NCBI RefSeq assembly: GCF_031599675.1
Contig: NZ_CP134223.1
Span: 1,364,001-1,428,000 of the forward strand
From: Paenibacillus pedocola
GTDB taxonomy: Bacteria > Bacillota > Bacilli > Paenibacillales > Paenibacillaceae
Reading direction: 5' to 3'
DNA: 64,000 nucleotides
Each line of letters starts with the position of its first letter. Positions within the stretch are counted from its first letter, which is position 1. Positions 1 to 8,786 of the stretch are shown here, piece by piece. Below the pieces are notes generated by a model. It was not told where the DNA came from and did not search any database. It worked only from the letters and a program-made list of their open reading frames with translations. Position numbers and translations under genes: made by a program.

Positions 1-493
1 GTTCGGCGAAAGTGAAGGCAAGGATTACAAAGGTATCTATCCTTCTTCCGTTGACTTCTCTACGGATCTGCACTCCATGGGCCAGTTCATTCAAGAGGGC
101 AACCGCAACATCTTCGAAACGGTGATCCAAGTGGAGCAAGTCCGTCATCACATTACGCTTGAGAGCGATGCTGACGATCTTGACGGCCTGAATTTCCTTT
201 CCGGTCAAACCGTTGATTTTGTAAACAAGAAGGCATTCCAAGGAACACTGCTGGCGCACACAGACGGACAAGTGCCGAATCTGGTAGTCACCATTCCGGA
301 TCAGACTCCTTATACTTTTGGTTACCTGGTTTATTTCTTTGAAAAAGCCTGCGGTATCAGCGGATATCTGCTTGGCGTTAACCCGTTTGACCAACCGGGC
401 GTAGAAGCATACAAGAAGAATATGTTCGCGCTGCTGGGCAAACCGGGCTACGAAAAAGAAAAAGCGGAGCTGGAAGCCAGACTTACTGAATAG
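1..493 (+). CDS. pgi: Glucose-6-phosphate isomerase, C-terminal part
   Basis: This is the 3' end of a gene that begins before the window. The frame is open from base 2 and ends at a stop at 491-493. Phosphoglucose isomerase interconverts glucose 6-phosphate and fructose 6-phosphate in cytosolic glycolysis and gluconeogenesis. The visible part contains the family's C-terminal features: a [19 protein letters not shown] stretch, the QEGNR segment that follows, and the late [14 protein letters not shown] segment that carries the conserved catalytic lysine of the family. An internal ATG at 77 is not the start, because conserved coding sequence lies upstream of it. Family assignment is firm; the N-terminal half cannot be judged. 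Confidence 0.96.
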   Translation, partial: FGESEGKDYKGIYPSSVDFSTDLHSMGQFIQEGNRNIFETVIQVEQVRHHITLESDADDLDGLNFLSGQTVDFVNKKAFQGTLLAHTDGQVPNLVVTIPDQTPYTFGYLVYFFEKACGISGYLLGVNPFDQPGVEAYKKNMFALLGKPGYEKEKAELEARLTE

Positions 494-536
494 CATTACG
501 GCACACCACAGACCATTCATACAAATGCAGTAACTG

Positions 537-573
537 GGAGCAGTCCGCAGGTAATTCTTACCGGGGCTGCTCC
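537..573. terminator. Strong hairpin after pgi, weak tail
   Basis: GGGAGCAG at 537-544 pairs with CTGCTCCC at 566-573, and an inner GGTAA/TTACC stem extends the hairpin. No T-run follows on either strand, so it may be a transcription barrier or mRNA end structure rather than a classical intrinsic terminator. Confidence 0.45.
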
Positions 574-617
574 CAAACTATATCAAGTTATCATAGACAG
601 GTAAGGACTGGAACAGG

Positions 618-1250
618 ATGCTGGAACAATATCGGACGGTGCGTTCTCCCGGGTCCCGGGAAGTCGTAATCCGTAAGTCGCGGTTTATCGGCCATGTAAT
701 GCCGGTGGACAATGAAGAAGAAGCTGTGCAATTTATCGAGAACATCAAGAAACAGCATTGGAATGCCACACATAACTGCTCCGCTTATATGATTGGAGAA
801 CGAGACGAGATTCAAAGACAGTCAGACGACGGGGAACCGAGTGGAACGGCCGGTAAACCGATTTTGGAAGTAATCCGCAACCAACAAGTTAAAAATGTCG
901 CAATTGTCGTTACCCGTTATTTCGGAGGTATCATGCTGGGAGCAGGCGGACTAATCCGGGCGTATACGGATGGTGCGGTTCTGGCCCTGGAGGCCGGAGA
1001 AGTCATCACCCGTGTGTTAAGGCGCGAAGTGTTCGTGCAGATCGACTATACCTGGCTCGGCAAGGTAGAGAATGAACTGCGGAGCAGAGCCATTAAGACC
1101 GGCGAAACTGCTTTTACCGATACAGTGACGCTGCTGTGTCTTCCGCGGAATGATGAAGGTGACGCCTTTATGGCATGGATAACAGATCTTACCCAGGGGC
1201 AAGCACTGGTTACAGAAGGGCGGCGGATTTACTACAGCGAAGGGGAATAG
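618..1250 (+). CDS. yvyE: YigZ/YvyE family protein (IMPACT N-terminal domain)
   Basis: A 210-residue protein matching the YigZ/YvyE family, a conserved bacterial relative of the eukaryotic IMPACT protein. The diagnostic segment DDGEPSGTAGKPIL lies near residue 70, followed by VTRYFGGIMLGAGGLIRAY near residue 100, both typical of the UPF0029 fold. The C-terminal half corresponds to the small ferredoxin-like DUF1949 domain. The biochemical role of the family is not settled; a link to translation control is drawn from IMPACT. The ATG at 618 follows GGACTGGAACAGG, a weak ribosome binding site. The next gene starts 3 bases after its stop, so the two are probably co-transcribed. Confidence 0.9.
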   Translation: MLEQYRTVRSPGSREVVIRKSRFIGHVMPVDNEEEAVQFIENIKKQHWNATHNCSAYMIGERDEIQRQSDDGEPSGTAGKPILEVIRNQQVKNVAIVVTRYFGGIMLGAGGLIRAYTDGAVLALEAGEVITRVLRREVFVQIDYTWLGKVENELRSRAIKTGETAFTDTVTLLCLPRNDEGDAFMAWITDLTQGQALVTEGRRIYYSEGE

Positions 1251-1253
1251 ATT

Positions 1254-1835
1254 ATGGCAAGAAGAGCAGTGGAGCGGGAGTTGTCGAGAGAAAGGATTCT
1301 GGAGGCGGCAAGGCATCTGTTTATTACCAAAGGCTACCGTGCGATTTCTATGCGCAGCATCGGTCAGCATTTGGGGTACAGCCATGGCTCACTCTATTAT
1401 CATTTCAAAGAAAAAGCAGAGTTATTTTATGCGATTGTTGTTGAAGATTTCAATCACGTGGCAGCATTGCTTAGCGAGGCAATGAACAACCCTCCTGAAC
1501 CGGGGATGACCCGGGTAGAACAGCTTGTGATGGAATTTATCCGTTTTGGACTGGATCATCCTTATCAGTATGAGATCATGTTTATGATCCGTGATGAAGA
1601 GCTTCTCGCGTATTGCCGGGCAGAACAGGGACGATGTTTTGAGTTATTCGCAGGCATTGTGCGCCGGCATATGAAGGAAGAAGGATATGTTTCCGAGGAT
1701 TGGCAGAGTGTTCCGCTGACATTATTTTTATCTGCTCACGGATTTATTTCATATTATATTCAGGATAAGGTATCATTCGAGGACGTGAAGCAGGCGGCAC
1801 TGACGCATATTAAGGTACTGAGCCGCAGTTTATAG
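1254..1835 (+). CDS. TetR/AcrR family transcriptional regulator
   Basis: A 193-residue repressor-type protein. Residues 8-55 form a TetR helix-turn-helix (ILEAARHLFITKGYRAISMR, then HLGYSHGSLYYHFKEK). The rest is the variable ligand-binding domain, with a helix pattern like TetR_C families seen in Bacillales. Ligand and targets cannot be read from the sequence. It starts 3 bases after the yvyE stop, with GAAGGGG as ribosome binding site, so it probably shares that transcript. A strong terminator follows about 90 bases downstream. Confidence 0.9.
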   Translation: MARRAVERELSRERILEAARHLFITKGYRAISMRSIGQHLGYSHGSLYYHFKEKAELFYAIVVEDFNHVAALLSEAMNNPPEPGMTRVEQLVMEFIRFGLDHPYQYEIMFMIRDEELLAYCRAEQGRCFELFAGIVRRHMKEEGYVSEDWQSVPLTLFLSAHGFISYYIQDKVSFEDVKQAALTHIKVLSRSL

Positions 1836-1924
1836 AGTGCAATTTTTTTGGGGCTCTTCGCTTTAGAGCTGTGCATTGGTATAACTTTGCTTGGTGAAAG
1901 TGTTATAGAAGCTATATATTATAT

Positions 1925-1965
1925 AGAAGCGGCTCCTTAGAATCGGACGGAGCCGCTTCTTTTTT
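1925..1965 (+). terminator. Intrinsic terminator after TetR gene
   Basis: AGAAGCGGCTCC pairs perfectly with GGAGCCGCTTCT around a 12-base loop and is followed by a T-run at 1960-1965. Confidence 0.92.
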
Positions 1966-1985
1966 CGAATAACAGGATAACCGGA

Positions 1986-2387
1986 TCAGCCCTCGATAAT
2001 TTTCACATAACACTCACGGTGTCTCGGCCCGTCGAATTCGCAGAAATAAATGCCCTGCCAGCGGCCCAGAAGCAGTCTGCCCTCATGAATAATGATGCTT
2101 TGGGATGGACCGGAGGTAATCGACTTCAGGTGCGAAGCGGTATTGCCTTCTGCATGACGGTATTTAGGATGCTCCCAGGGGTACACTTCGTCCAGTCTCA
2201 TCAGAACATCATGCTTTACGTCCGGATCAGCATTTTCATTAATGGCAATTCCGGCTGTAGTATGCGGACAATAGACGACGGCAATTCCATTTTGCACACC
2301 GCTCTTTTTTACAAATGAGATGACTTCACGGGTAATATCGCGCAGCTCGTCACGCTTACTGGTCGATATTTCAATCGTATGTAGCAT
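1986..2387 (-). CDS. yjbQ: YjbQ family protein (UPF0047, secondary thiamine-phosphate synthase type)
   Basis: A 133-residue protein of the YjbQ/UPF0047 family, full length for the family. Conserved points are CPHTTAGIAINENADPDV near residue 40, with the family histidine and glutamate-aspartate pair, the DHPKYRH-type stretch (here EHPKYRHAEGN), and the C-terminal GRLLLGRWQGIYFCEFDGPR segment. Some members show weak thiamine-phosphate synthase activity in complementation tests, but the physiological role is unclear. The start ATG at 2387 is preceded on the minus strand by AAGGAGGGG, an excellent ribosome binding site. It is a single gene, convergent with the TetR gene and divergent from the sulfate operon. 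Confidence 0.92.
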   Translation of the reverse strand: MLHTIEISTSKRDELRDITREVISFVKKSGVQNGIAVVYCPHTTAGIAINENADPDVKHDVLMRLDEVYPWEHPKYRHAEGNTASHLKSITSGPSQSIIIHEGRLLLGRWQGIYFCEFDGPRHRECYVKIIEG

Positions 2388-2449
2388 AACGCTATCCCCT
2401 CCTTATAGAATAAATATACTATAGTTTACCCCAAATTGAACAAAAGTAA

Positions 2450-2478
2450 TTGACGGGCACCAGCGGCTTTGGTAAAGT
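2450..2478 (+). promoter_or_regulatory. Candidate promoter of the sulfate transporter operon
   Basis: TTGACG at 2450-2455 and TAAAGT at 2473-2478 are separated by 17 bases, about 95 bases before the cysT start. Confidence 0.6.
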
Positions 2479-2490
2479 AGTAATAATTAT

Positions 2491-2520
2491 AAAACCAAGT
2501 ATGTTAATAGGAATAATTAT
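2491..2520 (+). promoter_or_regulatory. Possible CymR-like operator
   Basis: The segment contains TTAATAGGAATAATTA (2504-2519) just after the expected transcription start. It resembles the NGGAATTA half of CymR sites that repress cysteine and sulfur genes in Bacillales. Match by eye only. Confidence 0.35.
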
Positions 2521-2573
2521 GGCGTAATGGCTACTATACCGACCGGATACCCGGAGGTGGGGGGACTTATAAC

Positions 2574-3389
2574 TTGAATTCGCTGCTAAGACACAAGGGA
2601 TGGACCTGGGGATTTCGCACAACTATATTGCTGTATTTTGTAGTACTGATCATTTTGCCGATTATGGGCGTCTACTACAATTCGTTTTCGCTGGGCTTCA
2701 GCAGCTTTGCCGAGAGCATAAGTGACCCTATTGCCTGGAAGTCGGTACTCCTCACGCTGAAATTGGCCGTTATCGCTACAGTCATAAATGTACTGCTCGG
2801 TACAATGATCGCCTGGGTGCTGATTCGCTACCGTTTTCCCGGTAAAGCTCTGCTGAACAGCCTGGTCGATCTGCCCTTTGCCCTGCCGACAGCAGTAGGG
2901 GGACTGATGATTCTGCTGCTGCTCGGCCCCGGCAGTCTGATAGGCGGGCTGGCGGAGAAGCTCGGCTTCGAGATTGTTTTTCATCAGCCGGCAATCGTGA
3001 TAGCCATGATTTTCGTTACTTTTCCGTTTGTGATCCGCGCGGTGCAGCCGCTGCTGGAGGAGCTTGACCCTTCCGAGGAGGAAGCGGCTTATACGATGGG
3101 AGCCAAGAGCAGCCGGGTATTCCGGCAGGTCATTCTGCCCTCCATGGCTCCAGGGATGATTAGCGGAGGAATGCTTGCTTTTTCACGGGCGCTGGCCGAG
3201 TTCGGTGCTGTAGTGCTTGTAGCAGGCAATATTCCGGGACGGACACTCGTATCCTCCGTGTTTATTTTCGGTGAGGTAGAAAGTGATAATCCGGTTGGCG
3301 CCGCTGCGGTGTCTGTTATTCTATTGACCTTATCCTTTGTGATTCTCTGGCTGATTAATATGCTGCAGATGCGGGGGAGAAGATCATGA
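2574..3389 (+). CDS. cysT: Sulfate/thiosulfate ABC transporter permease CysT
   Basis: A 271-residue inner membrane permease of the CysT (CysU) type. It forms the sulfate channel with CysW, is powered by CysA and is fed by the binding lipoprotein Sbp. Six hydrophobic segments are visible. The cytoplasmic EAA loop that docks to the ATPase is present (EEEAAYTMGAKSSRVFRQV, about residue 165). The start is TTG at 2574, with GGAGG at 2553-2557 and a G-rich run closer in. The gene opens a four-gene operon cysT-cysW-cysA-sbp. Its stop overlaps the cysW ATG by 4 bases, which indicates translational coupling. Confidence 0.95.
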   Translation: MNSLLRHKGWTWGFRTTILLYFVVLIILPIMGVYYNSFSLGFSSFAESISDPIAWKSVLLTLKLAVIATVINVLLGTMIAWVLIRYRFPGKALLNSLVDLPFALPTAVGGLMILLLLGPGSLIGGLAEKLGFEIVFHQPAIVIAMIFVTFPFVIRAVQPLLEELDPSEEEAAYTMGAKSSRVFRQVILPSMAPGMISGGMLAFSRALAEFGAVVLVAGNIPGRTLVSSVFIFGEVESDNPVGAAAVSVILLTLSFVILWLINMLQMRGRRS

Positions 3390-4183
3390 GAAGACTATGG
3401 ATTGGACTCACTTATCTTGTGTTTTTCCTGCTGATTGCGGCTCCCCTGGGCAAGATGACCACGGAAGCCTTCAGCGAAGGCTTCGGCGGCTTCTGGGCAT
3501 CCCTGTCCCGGCCGGAGGCGCTGCATGCGCTGATGATGACCGGGCTTGTTGTAACTGTGGTTACGCTGCTGAACACCTTGTTTGGAATTATGATGGCTCT
3601 TTATCTTGTACGTGCCAACTGGCTGAGCGCAAAGCTGAGAGGACTGCTGAACAGCATCGTCGATCTGCCATACGCTGTATCTCCGGTCATTGGCGGACTG
3701 ATGATTGTGCTGCTGCTGGGACCGGATAGCGCTTTAGGCGCGGTATTCGAACAAATCGGAGTAAAGATTGTTTATGCTTTTCCGGGAATGGTCATTGCCA
3801 CGCTGTTTGTCACCTTCCCGCTGATGGTGCGTGAGGTGATGCCGGTGCTGCAGGAGATCGGTTCACAGCAGGAGGAGGCCGCTTCGACGCTCGGGGCGTA
3901 TGGCTGGACAACCTTTTGGAAGGTCACCTGGCCTTCGATCCGCTGGGCGGTCATCTACGGTGTAATTCTTACGGTTGCCCGCTCGCTGGGGGAATTTGGT
4001 GCGGTACTGGTCGTTTCCGGCAACATCATGAACAAAACCCAAACCGCTACTACACTGGTTTATCAGGATGTAGAGAATTTCAATGTGACTGCTGCGGGCG
4101 GTGTGGCGCTGGTACTGGCCGCGTTCTCCGCAGGGCTGCTGCTGTTAATGGAATGGAGTAAAAGAAGAAAGGGTGTGCACTAG
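3386..4183 (+). CDS. cysW: Sulfate/thiosulfate ABC transporter permease CysW
   Basis: A 265-residue permease paralogous to CysT and its expected heterodimer partner. Hydrophobic segments span nearly the whole chain, and the EAA loop reads QQEEAASTLGAYGWTTFWKV near residue 160. The NSIVDLPYAVSPVIGG segment matches a conserved CysW region. The ATG overlaps the cysT stop (ATGA). The cysA start follows only 2 bases after its stop, consistent with one polycistronic mRNA. Confidence 0.95.
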   Translation: MRRLWIGLTYLVFFLLIAAPLGKMTTEAFSEGFGGFWASLSRPEALHALMMTGLVVTVVTLLNTLFGIMMALYLVRANWLSAKLRGLLNSIVDLPYAVSPVIGGLMIVLLLGPDSALGAVFEQIGVKIVYAFPGMVIATLFVTFPLMVREVMPVLQEIGSQQEEAASTLGAYGWTTFWKVTWPSIRWAVIYGVILTVARSLGEFGAVLVVSGNIMNKTQTATTLVYQDVENFNVTAAGGVALVLAAFSAGLLLLMEWSKRRKGVH

Positions 4184-4185
4184 AG

Positions 4186-5250
4186 ATGCATGTAGAAGTT
4201 CGGGGACTGAATAAGCATTTTGGAGATTTTCACGCCGTTAAGGACATCAATTTCGGAATTACCAAAGGTCATCTGATTGGCTTGCTCGGGCCAAGCGGCG
4301 GCGGCAAAACCTCGATTCTGCGCATGCTGGCAGGACTGGAGACGCCGGATAGCGGTGAAATTATTTTTCATGGCAAAACGGTCAATACTCTTCCGCCCCA
4401 GGAGCGGGAAATCGGCTTTGTGTTCCAGAACTATGCGCTCTTTAAGCACATGACCGTGTATGAGAATATTGCCTTTGGGCTTAAGGTGAAAAAAGTAAAC
4501 AAAAATACCATCCATGGCCGGGTGATGGAGCTTGTCGAGCTTACCGGGCTTAAAGGATTCGAGAAGCGATATCCGCATCAGCTCTCCGGGGGCCAGCGTC
4601 AGCGGGTGGCGTTTGCCCGGGCACTTGCACCTGAGCCGCAGCTGCTGCTGCTGGATGAACCTTTTGCAGCCATTGATGCGAAGATCCGCCAGGAGCTGCG
4701 TTCATGGCTTCGCGAGCTGATTGAACGTGTCGGCATCACCTCGATCTTCGTTACGCATGACCAGGATGAAGCGATCGAAGTCGCTGATGAGATTATGATC
4801 ATTAATCAGGGGCGTCTGGAGCAAAAGGGGACCCCGTGGGATATTTATAAGGAGCCGAAGACGCCGTTCGTGGCTACCTTTATCGGAGAATCTACGCTGA
4901 TTGAGAGCGCAAGTGAGCTGAAAGGCTTCAAAAATGCGGGTGGCGGTAAACCGACGAAGGCGCTGATCCGTCCGGAATATATCGAAGTAGGCCATCTGCA
5001 TGAATTCAAAATGGCTTCGGCCACAGAGCAGGGCATTGTGAAGCACTTGCATTTCCGCGGCAGTGAATGGCTGGTGGAGGTTGAGGTGAACGGGCATAAG
5101 CTGGTGACGTACCGGTCTCTGGAGAAAGAGACACTTACACCGGGCCAGGAAATTTCGGTGCTTGTCCACCGTGCCTATCTGTTCAATGACGAGCGCAGCT
5201 GGATTCAGGAGAACGGGCTGAAGGAAGATCCGATGCCTGTGTTCATTTAA
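4186..5250 (+). CDS. cysA: Sulfate ABC transporter ATP-binding protein CysA
   Basis: A 354-residue ABC ATPase that energises the CysT-CysW channel from the cytoplasm. Visible motifs are Walker A GPSGGGKTS at residues 36-44, Q-loop VFQNYALF near residue 82, signature LSGGQRQR near 131, Walker B LLLLDEP near 151, and the H-loop histidine in VTHDQDEA. Residues 235-354 form a TOBE-like regulatory domain of the kind found in CysA/MalK subfamily ATPases. Length matches the family. Its position between cysW and sbp fixes the substrate class as sulfate or thiosulfate. Confidence 0.95.
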   Translation: MHVEVRGLNKHFGDFHAVKDINFGITKGHLIGLLGPSGGGKTSILRMLAGLETPDSGEIIFHGKTVNTLPPQEREIGFVFQNYALFKHMTVYENIAFGLKVKKVNKNTIHGRVMELVELTGLKGFEKRYPHQLSGGQRQRVAFARALAPEPQLLLLDEPFAAIDAKIRQELRSWLRELIERVGITSIFVTHDQDEAIEVADEIMIINQGRLEQKGTPWDIYKEPKTPFVATFIGESTLIESASELKGFKNAGGGKPTKALIRPEYIEVGHLHEFKMASATEQGIVKHLHFRGSEWLVEVEVNGHKLVTYRSLEKETLTPGQEISVLVHRAYLFNDERSWIQENGLKEDPMPVFI

Positions 5251-5269
5251 ACAAAGGATGTGTGCCGGG

Positions 5270-6340
5270 ATGAGGGTTCTCAAAAGGAGCAGACAACTGC
5301 ACGGATGGCTGGCAGCCCTAATGCTGGCAATGCTCGCACTGGCTCTGGCCGGCTGCGGGAACGGTAAGGAAACGGCGGATAGTGCACCGGCTACGCAGCA
5401 AGGTGATCTGACACTTGTCGTCGGCGCCTATAGTGTGGTGAAGGATGCGATGAATGATATTCTGCCGCTGTTCGCAGCGGAGTGGAAGGCCAAGACGGGC
5501 CAGAAGATCGTATTCCAGGAGTCCTATGAAGCTTCGGGCACCCAAGCCCGGGCGATTGCCGGGGGATTCGAGGCGGATGTAACCCTGCTGGCCCTGGAAG
5601 GCGATGTCGGGAAGCTGGTGAAGGCCGGACTCGTAGCGGATACATGGAAAGAGCGCGGTGAGAACGGAATGGTGACCCGCTCGGTGGTAGCGCTTGGCAC
5701 GCGGGAAGGCAACCCTAAGGGGATTCATGATTTTGCCGATCTGGCGAAGCCTGGTGTAAAGGTGCTCTACCCGAATCCGAAAACCTCCGGCGGAGCGCAG
5801 TGGGATATCAACGCGATCTACGGCGCCGGATTGAAGCTGTCAGAGGAGCAGACGGGGGTTAAGGACCCTGCTGCCGCCAAAGCTTTTCTGGAGAGCGTGC
5901 ATGCCAATGTGGAATCGCTGGATAAGAGCGGGCGGGCTTCGATGGCGGCTTTTGAGTATGGCGTAGGCGATGTCATTGTCACTTACGAGAATGAGCTGCT
6001 GGCGCGGATTGCCCAGGGTGTGAAGTATGAGGTTATCATTCCGAAGGATACGATTCTGATCGAGAATCCGGCTGCGGTCGTGGATAAGTATGCCGATGAA
6101 CATGGTACGCGCGAGGCTGCTGAGGCGCTGGTGGATTTCCTGACCACAGAGCAGGCGCAGGAGGTCTTCGCCAAATACGGCTTCCGTCCGGTAAACGAGC
6201 AGGTCTATGCGGAGAATGAGAGCCGTTATCCGGTCCCCTCCGGGCTGTTCGGGATTGATTATCTCGGCGGCTGGGCGGAGGTCAAGGAGACACTGTATTC
6301 CAAGCGGGGTGTCTGGTATCAGGTGCTGGCCGGAATCTAG
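5270..6340 (+). CDS. sbp: Sulfate-binding lipoprotein
   Basis: The solute receptor of the sulfate importer, anchored to the outer face of the membrane. An N-terminal signal ends in the lipobox LALAGC, so the mature protein starts at that cysteine. Typical sulfate-binding family segments follow: SYEASGTQARAIAGGFEADV, NPKTSGGAQWDINAIYG, and VTYENELL. ATG at 5270 is preferred because AAAGGATG at 5253-5260 lies about 10 bases upstream. The in-frame ATG at 5258 (4 residues longer) overlaps that site and has none of its own. It is the last gene of the operon, before a terminator at about 6396-6425. Confidence 0.93.
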   Translation: MRVLKRSRQLHGWLAALMLAMLALALAGCGNGKETADSAPATQQGDLTLVVGAYSVVKDAMNDILPLFAAEWKAKTGQKIVFQESYEASGTQARAIAGGFEADVTLLALEGDVGKLVKAGLVADTWKERGENGMVTRSVVALGTREGNPKGIHDFADLAKPGVKVLYPNPKTSGGAQWDINAIYGAGLKLSEEQTGVKDPAAAKAFLESVHANVESLDKSGRASMAAFEYGVGDVIVTYENELLARIAQGVKYEVIIPKDTILIENPAAVVDKYADEHGTREAAEALVDFLTTEQAQEVFAKYGFRPVNEQVYAENESRYPVPSGLFGIDYLGGWAEVKETLYSKRGVWYQVLAGI

Positions 6341-6395
6341 CAGCAGGAGTACTCTGTGAGGCTGATGCAGAAGCGAAAGTATGTGTGCGAATAGG

Positions 6396-6425
6396 ACCGT
6401 TCCTCCTTCCGGAGGGACGGTTTTT
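6396..6425 (+). terminator. Intrinsic terminator of the sulfate operon
   Basis: ACCGT-t-CCTCC pairs with GGAGG-g-ACGGT around a TTCC loop and is followed by TTTTT. Confidence 0.85.
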
Positions 6426-6506
6426 GCGCTGGTGCTAAGAGCAATGATGAGTTGAACTGTGATATGTACTATAATGGGGGTTACTTAAACTTACCGGATA
6501 TAAAAT

Positions 6507-6746
6507 TTGAACTTATAACAAAAGAAGAGGGGATGGAGTGGCAGAGGGGGATTTTGGAACTGTAGGAGCGATAGCGTTCGCCTACAAGCTTTCCTTGGAA
6601 AGCTCGCTTCGGAAGCATAAGCAGTCTACGGATTTCTTCCGCAAACTGCGGTGATAATCAAGAGAAATCTGTAGACAACAGCGGCCGGAAGCGCAAATAT
6701 TCACCGCAGTCGCGACTGATCCCGTATTGTAAAAAAATAAGTTCAA
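6507..6746 (+). repeat. MITE-like dispersed element, copy 1
   Basis: The gap 6341-6773 holds no gene beyond the sbp terminator. Most of it is a 240-bp element bounded by perfect 10-bp inverted ends, TTGAACTTAT at 6507-6516 and ATAAGTTCAA at 6737-6746. Its core (GTGGCAGAGGGGG, GGAACTGTAGGAGCGATAGCG, AAGCTTTCCTTGGAAAGCT) recurs inverted at 18971-19140 and in a diverged form at 22236-22424. It contains no transposase. It sits directly upstream of the next gene. Confidence 0.85.
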
Positions 6747-6773
6747 CTATAAGAACTGAAGGAGAGAGTGAAG

Positions 6774-7556
6774 ATGGATACGCTGGTGTTTTTGGGGACA
6801 GGCGACGCCATGGGCGTACCCCGGGTGTACTGCAGCTGTGAGACCTGTATGGAAGCTAGAACGGACGGGCGGAATGCCCGCCTGCGCTCATCCGTGCTTA
6901 TAGATAACGGCAGTGATTTTCTGGCGATTGACTGCGGGCCGGACTGGCGGCGGCAAATGGAGCTGCAGGGATTGCGTAGCATGCGCAGACTGCTGGTGAC
7001 CCACGCCCACTTCGATCATATCGGGGGCCTGCCGGAATGGGCGGATGCCTGCCGCTGGATGGGTTATCGGGGTGAGCTGTATGCACCGGCCGAGGTGATT
7101 CCAGTAATTCTGCGGCAGTATCCGTGGCTTAGCGGCCATATCGAGATGATTCCCTGCGATGACGGAATTACGCTGGATGGCTGGCAGATCAGCACCTGGC
7201 GGGTGAACCATGGCAAAAACGGCTATTCCTATGCCTACCGGCTGGAAAAGCAGGGGTATACGTGGGTGTATTGCTCTGACTCCATCTCGCTGGGACCGGA
7301 AGAGACCAAACCGATGCTTGGGGCGGATCTGCTGGTGCTGGGCACAAGCTTTTATTACGAGGCGGCGGAGCTGTCTACTCGCTCTGTATACGATATGACG
7401 GAAGCAGCCGAGCTGTTGAAGCTCGTAAAGCCGCGCCGTACCGTGTATACCCATATGTCGCATGATGTGGATATCCGCAAAGACTACATTTTGCCGGAGG
7501 GAGTTACCCTGGCTGAGACGGGGATGAGAGTTGCGCTGGAGCTGGGAAATAGCTGA
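6774..7556 (+). CDS. MBL-fold metallo-hydrolase, PhnP-like
   Basis: A 260-residue metallo-beta-lactamase-fold protein. The start MDTLVFLGTGDAMGVPR resembles PhnP and related phosphodiesterases, and the metal motif is THAHFDHIGG (HxHxDH) near residue 75. A CSCETC cysteine cluster near residue 20 resembles the structural zinc site of PhnP. PhnP itself hydrolyses cyclic ribose phosphates from phosphonate breakdown, but no phn genes are nearby, so the substrate here is unknown. ATG at 6774 is preferred over GTG at 6768, since AAGGAG at 6759-6764 is then 9 bases away. The promoter would have to lie in or near the MITE-like element. Confidence 0.85.
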   Translation: MDTLVFLGTGDAMGVPRVYCSCETCMEARTDGRNARLRSSVLIDNGSDFLAIDCGPDWRRQMELQGLRSMRRLLVTHAHFDHIGGLPEWADACRWMGYRGELYAPAEVIPVILRQYPWLSGHIEMIPCDDGITLDGWQISTWRVNHGKNGYSYAYRLEKQGYTWVYCSDSISLGPEETKPMLGADLLVLGTSFYYEAAELSTRSVYDMTEAAELLKLVKPRRTVYTHMSHDVDIRKDYILPEGVTLAETGMRVALELGNS

Positions 7557-7598
7557 AGGTTTGTACATTACTCTGCGGTATTATCCAGAGAAACTTTT

Positions 7599-7781
7599 AA
7601 TGGAAAACCTCCAGCTAATTCGTACGGTTTCGCCAGAAATCAGGATATAGGTGGAAAAACTCCATGTAACTCCATGGAAAATACCAGTTTTGTCCCTTTG
7701 GGAAGAGATTAGATGGAGAAAATCCCATTAGAGTCTGCCTATTACCTGTCGATAAGAAATTAGGTGGAGGAAATCCCACTG
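7599..7781. repeat. Four short TGGAG/CTCCA palindromic repeats
   Basis: The gap 7557-7994 holds no gene. It carries four related units of about 22 bp: 7599-7620 (inverted), 7646-7669, 7709-7731 and 7760-7781. The pattern is TTAGRTGGAGRAAATCCCAYTA with partly complementary ends. Related units occur at 23922-24109, between cobD and cbiZ. Confidence 0.7.
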
Positions 7782-7947
7782 CTGTGTCTTTGTCACTCCA
7801 AGACAATGCTCTCCATGTAGCCCCCACGTACTGAGGGGGACAAAACTTATCAGACAGGCGGCCGTTCCTGGTGAATACCGGTGGTCAGCTGTATAAAAGT
7901 AGTTTTAAATAGACGCGGCATTCCTGCCGTAATAGCTGCACAATAAA

Positions 7948-7991
7948 TAGGGACCCCACTCAGCGGCGCATACCGCAGGGCAGGGTCCCTA
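7948..7991 (-). terminator. Terminator downstream of the SDR gene
   Basis: TAGGGACCC at about 7948 pairs with GGGTCCCTA at 7983-7991. Read on the minus strand the stem is followed by a T-rich TTTATT stretch, which suits the gene ending at 7995. Confidence 0.75.
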
Positions 7992-7994
7992 TCT

Positions 7995-8765
7995 TTAATT
8001 CATCGTCATGCCGCCGGTGACATTGATCGCCTGGCCGGTCATATAAGCAGAAAGGGGGCTGGCGAGAAACAGCACAACATTAGCTACATCTACCACTTCA
8101 GCCGTCCGGCCAAGCGGCACCTGCGAGCGGTCCTCGGCCAGAATATCCTCCGGCTCCATTCCCCGCAAAGCGGCACCTTCGACACGTTCACGCCGTTTCA
8201 TATCCGTCTCAACAATGCCCGGACAGACGGCATTCACCAGAATCTGTTCCTTAGCCAGCTCCAGTGCCATCACTTTGGTGAAGCCCAGCACAGCATGCTT
8301 GGAGGCAACATAATTGCCCATACAGCGGTAGCCGTTCTTGCCTGCCTGTGAGGCGATGTTGATGATTCGTCCTCCGCCGCCCTGCCGCAGCATCTGCCGC
8401 GCCCCGGCTTGAGAAACCAGATACACGCCTTTGGCGTTGATGTCCATCACCTTATCCCAATCGGCTTCCTTGATATCCACGGCAAAATCCATCGTTGACG
8501 TGCCGCTGTTATTCACCAGGAAGTCAATCCGGCCAAACGTCTCCACCGCACAGTCCATCAGCCGCGCAGCATCCCTGCTCACTGTCACATCCATCCGGAT
8601 CTGCACCAGCCGCTCATGCACGCGCTCCAGCTCTGTTTTGCAGGCGATATCGCCGATGACGACATTTGCTCCAGCCTCAAGGAACAAATCGGCGATGCCT
8701 TTGCCTATGCCGGTAAGCCCCCCGGTGACCACCAGCGTTTTTCCAGTGAAATCAATACTTAGCAT
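7995..8765 (-). CDS. SDR family NAD(P)-dependent oxidoreductase
   Basis: A 256-residue classical short-chain dehydrogenase. Visible features are the cofactor motif TGGLTGIGKGIA near residue 14, NNSGTS (the NNAG-like position) near 85, the catalytic serine in IINIASQAGKNG, and YVASK with the catalytic tyrosine and lysine near residue 150. An acidic residue after the second strand (VVIGD) suggests NAD preference, as inference. The substrate is not predictable. It lies 21 bases after luxS on the same strand and is probably co-transcribed with it. Confidence 0.9.
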   Translation of the reverse strand: MLSIDFTGKTLVVTGGLTGIGKGIADLFLEAGANVVIGDIACKTELERVHERLVQIRMDVTVSRDAARLMDCAVETFGRIDFLVNNSGTSTMDFAVDIKEADWDKVMDINAKGVYLVSQAGARQMLRQGGGGRIINIASQAGKNGYRCMGNYVASKHAVLGFTKVMALELAKEQILVNAVCPGIVETDMKRRERVEGAALRGMEPEDILAEDRSQVPLGRTAEVVDVANVVLFLASPLSAYMTGQAINVTGGMTMN

Positions 8766-8786
8766 GGCTGCCCTTGTCCTCCCGGA

